A stretch of DNA of 64,000 bases from Oscillospiraceae bacterium. GTDB taxonomy: Bacteria > Bacillota > Clostridia > Oscillospirales > Acutalibacteraceae. The translations under genes and the position numbers were made by a program. The notes beneath the pieces were generated by a model. The model had not been told where the DNA came from. It saw nothing but the letters and a program-made list of their open reading frames with translations, and searched no databases. The stretch covers positions 1 to 64,000 of the forward strand of contig SVPL01000007.1 in NCBI GenBank assembly GCA_015065925.1, in the 5' to 3' direction. Below are positions 40,387 to 50,736 of this stretch, piece after piece (position 1 is the stretch's first letter; every line of letters begins with the position of its first letter).

Positions 40387-41510
40387 TAGATGCAAAAATA
40401 TTTGGCGAAAGAATTCGGCTTTACCGTTCTAAAATTGGATTAACACAAACAGAGCTTGCCCAAAAAATACACGTTAGCTTTCAAGCAGTTTCCAATTGGG
40501 AGCGCGGTAATGTATTGCCCGATTTGGAAAACCTTTGTGTTTTAGCCGAAACACTTGGAGTTTCAATAGATGCCCTGGTGCAAAAACAGGTTTCTTCAGA
40601 GGAACGCGTTTTTATTGGCATTGACGGGGGCGGAACCTCAACGGAATTCGCGCTTTTTACAAGCCAAGGACACATACTTAAATGCTTTAAATTATCAGGA
40701 AGTAATGCATCAACCATAGGGCTTTCATCTGCTCTTGCCATATTTTATACGGGAATTGACAGGTGTTTGGCGGTAAATAATTCTGTTCAGGGAATATTTA
40801 TGGGGTGTGCAGGTAGTTTGTTTAAGGAAATCACCGAAAATCTTTCAGAATATTATCCTAACATTCCCATTTATATTGATTCAGATGGCGTTAACGCGCT
40901 TCTCAGCGCCGATGGTGATGCCGCTATGATATGTGGCACGGGAATGGTTTTTCTAAGCCACGATAAGAATGGTGGTTATAGAAAGTTTGCAGGCTGGGGA
41001 CACGATTTTGGCGATTTTGGAAGCGCTTATAACTTTGGCAGAGCCGCAATTTGCGAAGCCCTTGCATTTGAAGACGGACTTGATGCCTCCCCGCTTATCT
41101 ATTCCCTTTTAAAACAAAAAACAGGTGCATCAAAAATTCGCGGTGTTTTGAATGTTAATGCAGATGTTGCGAAAATCGCAGAATTTGCATCGGTTATTTT
41201 TGATGCCTATTCTCAAAACGACCACTACGCAAAGGATATAATTCACAATGAAGAACGCGCCTTAGCGCGAATTGTAAAGAGCGTTTGTCCTAATGGTGGT
41301 AAAATTATTGCCTGCGGCGGAATTAACCGACATTTTGGAAATATAACACTACCAATTTTAAAAGAGTATATTCCAAAAAATATTGAGTTTATTCTTCCAA
41401 AATTACCACCAATATATGGTGCCTGCAGAGAAGCTTGTCGTAGATTTTCTGTCCAGGTAGCTTCAAACTTCTTTGAAAACTTTGAAGCAGATTATAATAA
41501 TTTAATTTAA
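40383..41510 (+). CDS. XRE-type HTH fused to BadF/BadG/N-acetylglucosamine-kinase-like ATPase
   Basis: N-terminal LTQTELAQKIHVSFQAVSNWERGNVLPDLENL, then ASKHA phosphate-1 motif FIGIDGGGTSTEFALF, CGTGMV, GWGHDFGDFGSAYNFG. Confidence 0.88.
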   Translation: MIDAKIFGERIRLYRSKIGLTQTELAQKIHVSFQAVSNWERGNVLPDLENLCVLAETLGVSIDALVQKQVSSEERVFIGIDGGGTSTEFALFTSQGHILKCFKLSGSNASTIGLSSALAIFYTGIDRCLAVNNSVQGIFMGCAGSLFKEITENLSEYYPNIPIYIDSDGVNALLSADGDAAMICGTGMVFLSHDKNGGYRKFAGWGHDFGDFGSAYNFGRAAICEALAFEDGLDASPLIYSLLKQKTGASKIRGVLNVNADVAKIAEFASVIFDAYSQNDHYAKDIIHNEERALARIVKSVCPNGGKIIACGGINRHFGNITLPILKEYIPKNIEFILPKLPPIYGACREACRRFSVQVASNFFENFEADYNNLI

Positions 41511-41590
41511 ACTAAAGCTAAATGGGATGTAAAAAAACGAATGCCCTATAAATTGTGGGTTTGAAACGCGAAAATTATGGGTTAAATTTA

Positions 41591-41751
41591 GCCGTCCCCG
41601 GACGGGGAAGGGGGACCGCCGAACGGCGGTGGAAGGGGAGATTAAATTAGCAAAAATCCTTTAGTAGCACGGTTTGGACGGCTTTTCTCCCCTTCCGACT
41701 TTTGTACGGCTACTCGCCGCACAAAACCCACCTTCCCCGTCCGGGGACGGC
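41591..41751. repeat. 161 bp terminal-inverted-repeat element (copy A)
   Basis: Perfect 21 bp TIRs GCCGTCCCCGGACGGGGAAGG (41591-41611) / CCTTCCCCGTCCGGGGACGGC (41731-41751), plus subterminal GGAAGGGGAG/CTCCCCTTCC. Confidence 0.88.
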
Positions 41752-41819
41752 CTCAAAAAAGCCGCTACTCACTGCTAAACTACAATTTATAATTTAGATT
41801 AAACAATTAAAACTTAAAA

Positions 41820-41860
41820 TGGGGAAGAAATGAAAACATTTTCACTTCTTCCCCATTCGT
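41820..41860. terminator. stem-loop terminator between the amino-sugar operon and the methyltransferase-like gene
   Basis: TGGGGAAGAAATGAAAA/TTTTCACTTCTTCCCCA imperfect stem followed by TTCGTTTTT. Confidence 0.6.
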
Positions 41861-41926
41861 TTTTAACTAATTTCCCTGATTTTATAAGATTTTGGGGAAC
41901 CTGTATTTTTTTGCATCCCCTTTTTG

Positions 41927-42232
41927 TTATATACCGTATTTATTTAAATCAACCCTGCCGTCGGGTTCAAATATTATTCCCTCGGCTTCAAGTAACTCAC
42001 GTTGACGGTCACCCCCGCCAAAGGCAAAGGCTTCTGCAGTTTTTCCCTCACGATTTACTACTCTGTGGCAAGGAATTTCACCCGGTCTTGGATTAACGTG
42101 CAGAGCATAACCGACCACCCTTGCCCATCTGGGATTACCGGCTAACATAGCCACCTTACCATAGGTTGCTACCCTGCCTTTTGGAATTGAACAGACTACA
42201 TTATATATTCTTTGGAAAACATCGCCCGACAT
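41927..42232 (-). CDS. MGMT/Ogt-family protein (methylated-DNA--cysteine methyltransferase-like)
   Basis: VCSIPKGRVATYGKVA, IPCHRVVNREGK (active-site PCHR retained). Confidence 0.9.
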   Translation of the reverse strand: MSGDVFQRIYNVVCSIPKGRVATYGKVAMLAGNPRWARVVGYALHVNPRPGEIPCHRVVNREGKTAEAFAFGGGDRQRELLEAEGIIFEPDGRVDLNKYGI

Positions 42233-42236
42233 AAGC

Positions 42237-45200
42237 TCATTCCTTTATAATTCTTGGTGATGTTATTATGCCACTTTCACGCAGTCGGTATTCATATGAC
42301 CATTCCTTACCTTTTGTACGCCATGCGGTAGGTCCGTACCAAGCAGCAACCCTATCTGTCCAATGAAATGCGCCAAAGGTGTTTACTCTACTTGCATAAA
42401 CATTAAAATCTAAGGTATGTTCACCTTTTTCAAGCTGACCTAAATCGGCGGTATGAGGAGCCAATGAAATGTTGCTAACCACCTTACCGTCAAGGGAAAC
42501 TGTGATACACGGTGCCGAAATAATGTCTAGTGACACCTTAGTTTTTGCTCCACCTTCAATTTTGGTGCGATAGGTTAATGCACCACCATAGAAGGGAATA
42601 CCTTGATTTACCCAGTCACCAAAATTGATTACTTTAGGCTTTTCGATTATTTTAACCTTACTACCCTTAACCTCAACACCGAAATCGCCTAATAGGAAGT
42701 AGTTTTCAATATTTGAAACAACATTAAAGGGAAGCTTTACAGTTAAGATGTTAGCGCCCTTTAAGAGTTTGCCGATATTGATTTTAGTAATAGAAAAATC
42801 CACATAATAGCCTTGGGGTTTAATATCAATTTGCTTTCCGTTCCACCAAACCGTACTGATATTGGCATCCTCTAAAGCAAGCTGAACATTATCAAGCTCT
42901 ATTTCAGAATCTACAGACATTTCCAAGGTTACTGTATTTACAGGCTCATCTGCCTTGAATACCCAAGGTTGCGCGCCTTGGGATGCGGCAACCGACATTC
43001 CAAGCTCCTTTTTGGCGGCAACTTCAATTTTTAGCATTTCTTCCTTAGCCTTCCACTCACCGTCATCAATCTTCCATCTTGCCATATCAATCACACAAAC
43101 ATTTGGCTCGTGTAAAATAAGCTCGGCTTCGCCTTGCATATATTCCTCACCTAAGGAAAGTGTTTGCGACGCTTTAGAAGCTGTGGATTTACCCAACTCT
43201 AATCTAAGCAAAATGCTGTCCTCTGAATAACATTCCCACTCCAAAACAGTGTGAGTGTCGGTATAGGTTGCAGGATAATCGAAAATTTCACCCGTTAAGG
43301 TATTGTATAGCGTAGGCTTGTAAATTCCCTTGATTTTTATGCGGTATTGCTCCCCCATAGGCGGTCTGATGCGGCAGGGTGCTCCAACATGGCATATAAA
43401 TAGGTTTTTGCCCTCACCGTCATTACGCATTGCGTAGAAAAGATTATCCGATAAATGCCCGTTTGCTTTGCGGATTTCAATATCACGGTTTTCTTCCAAA
43501 GTGCTTAAAAGGGCATTTTTGCTCCAACCGATTTTTTGACATTGTTCGGCAAGCTTCGTAGCTGCATTTGAAGGCACTGCATCAACAAGGGTTGGTGCTT
43601 CACCCATAAATATAACCCTACCGCCCTTTTCGGCAAACTCCTTTAGTGCATTAAGGGTAGTACCGCGAATGGTTTGAAGGGCGGGAACTATAACGACATC
43701 ATAGTTCATTTTGCCCACACCAAAGCCGTTATCCGTACCTGTAAACTGCTCAGGCAACAAGGACTCTGAGATAAAATCAAAATCCAATGTATTAAAAAGA
43801 AGCCAATGTGTTATTTGTTTAAATCTTTCCTCTAGCTCTCCGCAAACCTCACCCGATTGGTCGTTGGGACCGAAGTTTATCCAATAGGACTCAACAGGAT
43901 GAATAACACCTATTTTAATATCGGCAGTACCGCGAGTCATAAGGGTGTTAACCCTTGCAAAATGGTCTTCAATAAAGGAATATTCCTTATACCAGCTTGA
44001 CTGATGCCCTATAGATGCGGGATAATCACGCTTTGCCTCACCCTTCATAGAAACCCAGTAGAGATGTGGTACGCGAACGCTTATACCTAAAGCCGCTTGC
44101 CAATCGCCCTGAGTTTTATGACCTTTGAAATCGAAATCCCAATTTGTAACACCGTAAAGCTCACTCATTGCGCCTTCATAACCAAATTGGTGTGTAGCGC
44201 TAACTGCCTGTTTTGCGGTGGAAAATTCGCGATTATCACAAAGCATATCTATACCCGGCAAATCAAAACCACGATAGGCGCGCATTGCTTCGCCGATTGC
44301 GGCGGTTTGGGAGCTAAGAGTAGGTTCTTCCATCATATGACCTGTAAGCATAATGTTATTTTTTCGGCACCACGCACCTATGTTATCTGAGAAGGCACTA
44401 GTAAAGCGCTCTGTTGCGTGGTCGTGATAGCGGTAACGGGTAACCGAAACAATGCCCCTTTTATTCCAGATAACCTCGGGCAATTTATCTAAAATGCTTT
44501 CGCCGTATTCCGCTTTATAGGTATCATCAAAATCGGTGGTGAAGGGCAAGGTAATATCCTTTTTCTCGTGGCCGAAATTAAGCTTACCCTTATGTGTGAC
44601 CTGAGGTTCATCGGTAAATATTGCAGGAACTGTAGAGCCAAAATGCTCACCCACAACCTGCTTATATCTTTCGTGAGTAACATTTATAAACTCATCAATA
44701 GCCTCTTTTGAAAGGGTATCTACATAGCTTTGGAAATTAAACCAAGGACCATTATTTGCGCTTTCAAGGTAGGCATACCATTCGTTATGTTCGCCCTTTT
44801 GATTTTCCTCAATGCGTTTATAGGATTTTAAATATCCGTCTTCATCCAGTTCAACATCATATTTAGCCAAAAGAACGCCGTTACCTTGTTTTCCGTCGAT
44901 TTTTGCAGATGCATCATCGCTTTCTGCTCCACATACACTAGCTTCAGCATAAGGTTCGGGAGTAAAGATTATAAATTTTTGACGGTGCTTGGGATTTTTT
45001 GTTACATATCCACCTGCAAAGCCCGACGGCCATTTATCTTCATCATAAAGCCAGGCAAGCATATTGTCATTTTTGGCTTTTTCGGTACAAGCACGAATAA
45101 ACTCCATATATTCATCCGAAAGATATGTAGTAGACATACCAACACGGGTGTGCATATGGAAGCCACCCATACCCATTTCCTTCATAAAATCTATTTCCTT

Positions 45201-45323
45201 AAAAAGCTCCTCCTTTTTGAGGTCACAGTTCCACGCCCAAAAGGGTGTGCAACGATACTCTGAGGTTGGATTTTTAAAAAGCTCAGTGCTTATTTTTTCT
45301 GATTTATTTTTTGGATAAAGCAT
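42237..45323 (-). CDS. large glycoside hydrolase, GH106/rhamnosidase-like
   Basis: PFWAWNCDLKKEELFKEIDFMKEMGMGGFHMHTRVGMSTTYLSDEYM, AWLYDEDKWPSGFAGG; C-terminal beta-sandwich-like region. Confidence 0.8.
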   Translation of the reverse strand: MLYPKNKSEKISTELFKNPTSEYRCTPFWAWNCDLKKEELFKEIDFMKEMGMGGFHMHTRVGMSTTYLSDEYMEFIRACTEKAKNDNMLAWLYDEDKWPSGFAGGYVTKNPKHRQKFIIFTPEPYAEASVCGAESDDASAKIDGKQGNGVLLAKYDVELDEDGYLKSYKRIEENQKGEHNEWYAYLESANNGPWFNFQSYVDTLSKEAIDEFINVTHERYKQVVGEHFGSTVPAIFTDEPQVTHKGKLNFGHEKKDITLPFTTDFDDTYKAEYGESILDKLPEVIWNKRGIVSVTRYRYHDHATERFTSAFSDNIGAWCRKNNIMLTGHMMEEPTLSSQTAAIGEAMRAYRGFDLPGIDMLCDNREFSTAKQAVSATHQFGYEGAMSELYGVTNWDFDFKGHKTQGDWQAALGISVRVPHLYWVSMKGEAKRDYPASIGHQSSWYKEYSFIEDHFARVNTLMTRGTADIKIGVIHPVESYWINFGPNDQSGEVCGELEERFKQITHWLLFNTLDFDFISESLLPEQFTGTDNGFGVGKMNYDVVIVPALQTIRGTTLNALKEFAEKGGRVIFMGEAPTLVDAVPSNAATKLAEQCQKIGWSKNALLSTLEENRDIEIRKANGHLSDNLFYAMRNDGEGKNLFICHVGAPCRIRPPMGEQYRIKIKGIYKPTLYNTLTGEIFDYPATYTDTHTVLEWECYSEDSILLRLELGKSTASKASQTLSLGEEYMQGEAELILHEPNVCVIDMARWKIDDGEWKAKEEMLKIEVAAKKELGMSVAASQGAQPWVFKADEPVNTVTLEMSVDSEIELDNVQLALEDANISTVWWNGKQIDIKPQGYYVDFSITKINIGKLLKGANILTVKLPFNVVSNIENYFLLGDFGVEVKGSKVKIIEKPKVINFGDWVNQGIPFYGGALTYRTKIEGGAKTKVSLDIISAPCITVSLDGKVVSNISLAPHTADLGQLEKGEHTLDFNVYASRVNTFGAFHWTDRVAAWYGPTAWRTKGKEWSYEYRLRESGIITSPRIIKE

Positions 45324-45376
45324 AGTCTTTACCTCCCGATATATTTATGGTTTCAGTATATATCAGAGATATAAAA

Positions 45377-45421
45377 AAATCAAGAGATTATTTCGAAATA
45401 AGCAAAATAATCTCTTGATTT
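45377..45421 (-). terminator. strong terminator after the WbsX-like gene
   Basis: Perfect 17 bp stem AAATCAAGAGATTATTT/AAATAATCTCTTGATTT; T-run on the minus strand. Confidence 0.9.
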
Positions 45422-45424
45422 ATA

Positions 45425-46540
45425 TTATTTATCTAAAAAGGTATTTTTGATTGCTTCAAGGTATCCATAGCCGTACAAATCATCGGGCTGAAGATAACTT
45501 GTTTCGGTCCACTCGTTCCAAGAATTTATTGTTACAAGAGGAACTCTGTCGGGATGAGAATCAATATACTCCTTTGCCATTTGCATTGCTTTTTGTATAT
45601 TTTCGGGAGTGTTGTTTTTTACAACCCCTTCACGAAACCTACGAAAACGAGGGTTATTATCCCAACCACATGAAATATGGGGAAAATAAGGTACAGAATA
45701 CTCTTTATCAATACGCTGCCACTCTTTTTTTACGTCTTCAAGGATTTCTAAATAATCTCTATCAATATTTGTAAAATGAACAAACTGATAATGAGAAACA
45801 CTATCTGCGTGGAGCAAAGAAACTATATTTTTTGTTGTTCCCTGCATATTAGAATCAAAGCCACTTAAATTAACGGCATTTTCGCCCCAAATAGTAATTT
45901 GAAGATGAAGATTTTTAAAGCCTGCTTGTTTTACCTTTTCTCTAAACCACTCAAGTGCCTCTTTGGTATTTTTGATTCCGCCAAGACCTTTTACAAGATT
46001 TTCAACGTCATAAATCATAAATACGGGGCAACCATCTATTTTGTAATAATTTGGCAAGGAGAAATATTTCTCAATAACGCGATTTACAACAGTTTCAAAT
46101 CTATTTCTATCAACCGCACCCTCCCATATTACAGTATCGCCATAATCATCTGAAAGGTTTATATCCCAATAATTGTTCGCATCATGATTTGCCCACATAA
46201 GATAAAATTTCATTTCATCTTTGTTCTCGGCCTTAAGAAAACCATCATTCAAGCAATTTTCTAAAAAAGGTCGGTTATCATACCAATACCAATCATAAAT
46301 AAAAACGTTAACGCCATGCTTTGTTGCACTTTCTATCTGATAACGCATAACCTCAGGGTCGGCCTCATTTTGATATCCCCATAAAGGCTTTCTATTCCAA
46401 TGATAGCCATTTTCTTTGAGGGATGAATTTTTTACAGATTGCCATTCGCCAATACCCTCGTTCCAAAATGTTCGGGTTCTGGGTTCATCGCCCGTATATG
46501 CCGGCCAGATATACGCCGCAACGTCATATTTTTGTTTCAT
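45425..46540 (-). CDS. WbsX/GH99-like domain protein
   Basis: AYIWPAYTGDEPRTRTFWNEGIGEW, GVNVFIYDWYWYDNRPFLE, INSWNEWTETSYLQPD. Confidence 0.85.
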   Translation of the reverse strand: MKQKYDVAAYIWPAYTGDEPRTRTFWNEGIGEWQSVKNSSLKENGYHWNRKPLWGYQNEADPEVMRYQIESATKHGVNVFIYDWYWYDNRPFLENCLNDGFLKAENKDEMKFYLMWANHDANNYWDINLSDDYGDTVIWEGAVDRNRFETVVNRVIEKYFSLPNYYKIDGCPVFMIYDVENLVKGLGGIKNTKEALEWFREKVKQAGFKNLHLQITIWGENAVNLSGFDSNMQGTTKNIVSLLHADSVSHYQFVHFTNIDRDYLEILEDVKKEWQRIDKEYSVPYFPHISCGWDNNPRFRRFREGVVKNNTPENIQKAMQMAKEYIDSHPDRVPLVTINSWNEWTETSYLQPDDLYGYGYLEAIKNTFLDK

Positions 46541-46557
46541 TAGGAATCACCCTTAAA

Positions 46558-47127
46558 TTATTTTACAAATTCAGTTTTTGCAACCTGCTTTTGAACGGTT
46601 GATAAGAACCAACAATAAAGGGCTTCTCCCAATTCTTGGTAAATTGGATCACCGTCGTGAGAGCAAAGCATTGCAAAGGTTTGCCCTACTCTGCGGTCAA
46701 CCTCAGTTCCTCTGCGGAAGGAAAGATAATAGAAGGAAAAAGCACCTGTATCAGAGGACTTTTCAAACAAATCGGTATCTAAAGCGTGAAGCTCATCGAA
46801 AAAGGCGGTTCTTGCAGCATTTGCAATGGTTATATTGGGGCAAAACTCCTCCAAGCCTGCCATTACGGTAAAGGAAAGCAAAAGCACCTTTTGAGTTATA
46901 AGACTTTCGCTATCATTTTCCGAAATGGTAAGCTCATCCTTTTTGCATACCGAAACAAAATCCGCGGCAAGAGCTTTTCCAAGCCCCTTTGCCTTGGCTA
47001 TATTACCATTTGACTTTTCTTTTTCATATTCTGCAAGGTCGCCGTAAAGCTCTTTGTTCTTTTTAACATCATCAGATGGCTTTTCGCCAACAATTTTCAT
47101 ATCATTATCCTGACACATTGTAATCAC
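46558..47127 (-). CDS. conserved hypothetical protein
   Basis: Intact ORF between WbsX-like and TSCPD genes; no motif recognised. Confidence 0.55.
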   Translation of the reverse strand: MITMCQDNDMKIVGEKPSDDVKKNKELYGDLAEYEKEKSNGNIAKAKGLGKALAADFVSVCKKDELTISENDSESLITQKVLLLSFTVMAGLEEFCPNITIANAARTAFFDELHALDTDLFEKSSDTGAFSFYYLSFRRGTEVDRRVGQTFAMLCSHDGDPIYQELGEALYCWFLSTVQKQVAKTEFVK

Positions 47128-47137
47128 CAGCCTAAAA

Positions 47138-47392
47138 TTATAAAATTTCCTCTTTTGCTTGTCTTAACGCTTTAGCAAGCTGGTCGGGGCAAGAGGTACC
47201 TTTAAAACCACAGTTTATTCCCTCTAATCTATTTATAACATCATCAATATTCATACCCTCTACAAGCGAAGATATACCTTTTGTGTTTCCGTTACATCCA
47301 CCCTCAAACCTAGCCGATACAACGATATCACCATCTAGCTCAATATTTATTGAACGGGAACACACTCCCTTAGTTTTATATGTAAAATTCAA
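47138..47392 (-). CDS. TSCPD domain protein (TIGR03905-like)
   Basis: TKGVCSRSINIELDGDIVVSARFEGGCNGNTKGISSLVEGM...GTSCPDQLAKAL. Confidence 0.9.
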   Translation of the reverse strand: MNFTYKTKGVCSRSINIELDGDIVVSARFEGGCNGNTKGISSLVEGMNIDDVINRLEGINCGFKGTSCPDQLAKALRQAKEEIL

Positions 47393-47397
47393 TGCTT

Positions 47398-47796
47398 TTA
47401 GTCCTTTCTTTTTTTAAAAGTTACTTCAGAAAGTTTTTTGCGCATATATTTTGTTATATCTGAAAAAACATCCTTATATTCACAAAAGCCGTTTGGATGT
47501 GTACATCCGCAGCTGCCATCTGTGTGGCAACGGCTAAGATTTAAGGGCCCGTAAATTTCCTCCACAACCTGAAGCAAGGTAATTTCATCCGCGGGGAGCG
47601 CCAAAATGTAGCCACCCTTATTTCCCTTAAAGGATTTAACAATTCCGCCCTGCACCAATCTATGAAGTATTTTAAGGGTGAACCTTAAAGTAACGCCCGT
47701 TTTTTCGGAAATTCCTGCGGCATCTATTCTCTCAACGCTTTCAGCTAAGCAGGAAATTATTCTAATTGCGTAATCGGTTTCATTATTTAAAAACAT
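47398..47796 (-). CDS. Rrf2 family transcriptional regulator
   Basis: NNETDYAIRIISCLAE, winged-helix region, Cys-rich CHTDGSCGCTHPNGFC. Confidence 0.92.
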   Translation of the reverse strand: MFLNNETDYAIRIISCLAESVERIDAAGISEKTGVTLRFTLKILHRLVQGGIVKSFKGNKGGYILALPADEITLLQVVEEIYGPLNLSRCHTDGSCGCTHPNGFCEYKDVFSDITKYMRKKLSEVTFKKRKD

Positions 47797-47807
47797 AACT
47801 CAAGCCC

Positions 47808-48875
47808 TTATTTATCCTTGAATTTATTGCTTCTTACGGGGTGACGAAGCTTGCGAAGCGCCTTAGCCTCAATCTGACGAATTCTTTCACGGGTAACATT
47901 AAATTCACTACCAACCTCTTCAAGAGTATGGCAACGACCGTCCTGAAGACCAAAGCGAAGTCTGATAACCGCTTCTTCCCTAGGTGTTAAGGTGTGTAAA
48001 ACGGTATCAATATCCTCATTTGTTATGGTTTTAAGGGCGGCATCATCGGGAGCCATAGCATCCTCATCACGGATGAAGTCCATAAGACGGCTATCCTCCT
48101 CAGGGCCGATAGGAGTTTCCATAGAAACGGGCTCCTGAGCAACACGCATTATTTCGCGAACTCTTTCTACCGAAAGCTCCATTCTTTCGGCAATAACCTC
48201 CTCGGTGGGCTCCTGACCGTTTTCGTGGAGAAGCTGACTTTGAACCTTTTTAAGGCGGTTAATGGTTTCAACCATATGAACGGGAATACGAATGGTTCTT
48301 GCTTGGTCGGCAATAGCGCGGGTAATTGCCTGACGAATCCACCAGGTTGCATAGGTAGAGAATTTAAAGCCCTTTGTATGGTCGAATTTTTCAACGGCTT
48401 TTATAAGACCTACATTACCCTCCTGAATTAAATCAAGGAAATGCATACCTCTGCCCACATATTTTTTTGCAATACTTACAACAAGACGAAGATTTGCTTC
48501 TGTAAGACGCTTTTTGGCGGCATCATCACCCTCGCAAATACGAAGTGCCAAATCAATTTCCTCATTACCGCTGAGCAAGGGCACTCGACCTATTTCCTTC
48601 AAATACACCTTAACGGGGTCATCCAAGGAGATTGCATCAATATTGGAAATATCCTCATCAAGATTTTCGGCATCAAGCTCCTCAAGAGCCAGCTCGTCCA
48701 TAGTAGGCTCATCAAAATCAAGCTCCAATACAGGTGGCTCAGCCGAAAGTATATCCACATCATCAGGAATACTGTCTATATCACCAAACTCGTCCTGCTC
48801 TTTTTCAAAGTCATCAACCTCTTTAGCCTTTGCTGTTACTTCATCTGCGGTTTTTGAAATATCCTTATTTTTCAT
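47808..48875 (-). CDS. rpoD: primary sigma factor RpoD/SigA
   Basis: [54 protein letters not shown]. Confidence 0.98.
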   Translation of the reverse strand: MKNKDISKTADEVTAKAKEVDDFEKEQDEFGDIDSIPDDVDILSAEPPVLELDFDEPTMDELALEELDAENLDEDISNIDAISLDDPVKVYLKEIGRVPLLSGNEEIDLALRICEGDDAAKKRLTEANLRLVVSIAKKYVGRGMHFLDLIQEGNVGLIKAVEKFDHTKGFKFSTYATWWIRQAITRAIADQARTIRIPVHMVETINRLKKVQSQLLHENGQEPTEEVIAERMELSVERVREIMRVAQEPVSMETPIGPEEDSRLMDFIRDEDAMAPDDAALKTITNEDIDTVLHTLTPREEAVIRLRFGLQDGRCHTLEEVGSEFNVTRERIRQIEAKALRKLRHPVRSNKFKDK

Positions 48876-48877
48876 AA

Positions 48878-50647
48878 TTAGTTGCTCCTTTTTTTATTTT
48901 TTATCAATTCTTCCATTTGTTTAGCCCACGCATCATCATCAAGTTTACCTGCCTCAGAGGGTGAACTGTTGATTTTTTCTTTTTGTAATACCGATATAGC
49001 ATCATCAATACTTTTTTGAGGGTCTACAAAGGGCCCTTTGCTGTTTTGCAGTGAAGATATATATCCCATCTCCTCAGGCGAAAACTCATCTCCAAAAAGG
49101 GAAATATCGAATTTACCCAAGGCTCCGCTTATGCTTTGCTCCACTGCTTTGAAAATTCGCTTATTTATATCAGATATCATATTTTCTTCTATAAGAGCTT
49201 GATACTTTGAAAGCGAATCGGGATGAGCCATAATTACCGCAATAATGGTTTCTTCAGCCAATACTGCAAGCTTGTTTGTGCGTTTTAAAGGATTTACCTC
49301 ATTGTTTTTGTAAACAGGCTTAATAATTGCTCCGATTTCCTTTTTATGCCTGATTTTACGGTTATTGTAGCGGATTTTTTCAGCCTCTTTAATAAGAGTC
49401 GCCTTGGTTATGCCATACTGCTCTGCAAGTCTGCCCGCATATAAATCAATAGTTATGGGACTATTAATTGTTGCCAAGGCTTCGGCGGCAAGATTTAAAT
49501 ATTTGGCTTTACCGTCTGCAGTAGAGGTATCTATTCCCTGAGCCGCCATAAAGAGTTTATACTCTATTTCATTAACGGCGCCTTCTAAAACGGCTTTAAA
49601 TCGCTCAGGCCCGTTTTTCTTAATAAATTCATCAGGGTCCTTACCGTCAGGCACAGATAAAACTCTGACTTTAAGTCCCGAATCCCCAAGCACCTCAGAT
49701 GCCCTTGCAACCGCCTTTTGACCTGCGGCATCACTATCAAAACCTAATACAATTTCATTTGTGTAACGGGATATCATTCTGGCTTGCTCACTTGTGAAAG
49801 CAGTACCGAGTGTACCGATTGTATTTTCAAATCCCGCCTTATGAAGGGAAACAACATCCATATTTCCCTCAACAACCAAAAGCTGTTTTGCGCAATGATT
49901 TTTAGCAAAATTAAATCCAAAAAGAGTTTTGCTTTTTTTGTATACGGGTGTATCAGAAGTATTTACATATTTACCGCCCTTATCCTCATTTGGATGACGG
50001 CGACCGCTAAAGCCCACCACCTTGCCGTTAATTTCTATTATGGGAAACATAACGCGGTTACGAAAGCGGTCATAATAACCATTGTTTTTACCTTTGGTTA
50101 TAACATTCGCCTGCTCCATATCGGTAAGATAAAAGCCTTTGGATTTTAAGTGCTTTAAAAGTCCATCCCATTCATTGGGGGCACACCCAAGTCCGAAATG
50201 CTTGATTGTTTTAATATCCAAGCCTCTACCCGTTAAATAATCCAACGCCCATTTACCCTCGGGAGTAAAAAGATGGTTGTGAAAAAACTTTGCCGCTTCT
50301 TTATTAATTTCATAAATCTTATTTTTAAGCTTCAAATAGGAGTCGTCATAATCCCCTTCGGGAATGGTAACCCCTGCCCTATCGGCAAGTTTTTTTACAG
50401 CTTCTATATAATCTAAATTTTCAATTTTCCTAATAAATCCAAAAACATCTCCCCCTGCACCGCAACCAAAGCAATAAAAGGAGCTTGTATCGGTGTATAC
50501 CGTAAAAGAAGGAGTTTTTTCGTTATGAAAAGGGCAAAGACCGTTTAAGTTTCTACCCGCCCTTTTTAAATTAACATAGGACGAAATAACATCATCAATT
50601 GGATTTTTATATTTAATTTCCATAATTACCTCTTCGGGTATTCTCAA
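48878..50647 (-). CDS. dnaG: DNA primase
   Basis: Zinc-binding [57 protein letters not shown]. Confidence 0.97.
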   Translation of the reverse strand: MRIPEEVIMEIKYKNPIDDVISSYVNLKRAGRNLNGLCPFHNEKTPSFTVYTDTSSFYCFGCGAGGDVFGFIRKIENLDYIEAVKKLADRAGVTIPEGDYDDSYLKLKNKIYEINKEAAKFFHNHLFTPEGKWALDYLTGRGLDIKTIKHFGLGCAPNEWDGLLKHLKSKGFYLTDMEQANVITKGKNNGYYDRFRNRVMFPIIEINGKVVGFSGRRHPNEDKGGKYVNTSDTPVYKKSKTLFGFNFAKNHCAKQLLVVEGNMDVVSLHKAGFENTIGTLGTAFTSEQARMISRYTNEIVLGFDSDAAGQKAVARASEVLGDSGLKVRVLSVPDGKDPDEFIKKNGPERFKAVLEGAVNEIEYKLFMAAQGIDTSTADGKAKYLNLAAEALATINSPITIDLYAGRLAEQYGITKATLIKEAEKIRYNNRKIRHKKEIGAIIKPVYKNNEVNPLKRTNKLAVLAEETIIAVIMAHPDSLSKYQALIEENMISDINKRIFKAVEQSISGALGKFDISLFGDEFSPEEMGYISSLQNSKGPFVDPQKSIDDAISVLQKEKINSSPSEAGKLDDDAWAKQMEELIKNKKRSN

Positions 50648-50736
50648 ACGCTCACCTCATTTCAAAACCTATTTTAACATACATTATGTACCAAAAAACG
50701 GGGATTTAATTACTAATTCGTGAATTTTTTTACCTT

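Noticed and set aside
41547-41760. Possible CRISPR-like repeat/spacer pattern around the GC-rich repeats
   Set aside because: Repeats are inverted, not regularly spaced direct repeats, and no cas genes are present.
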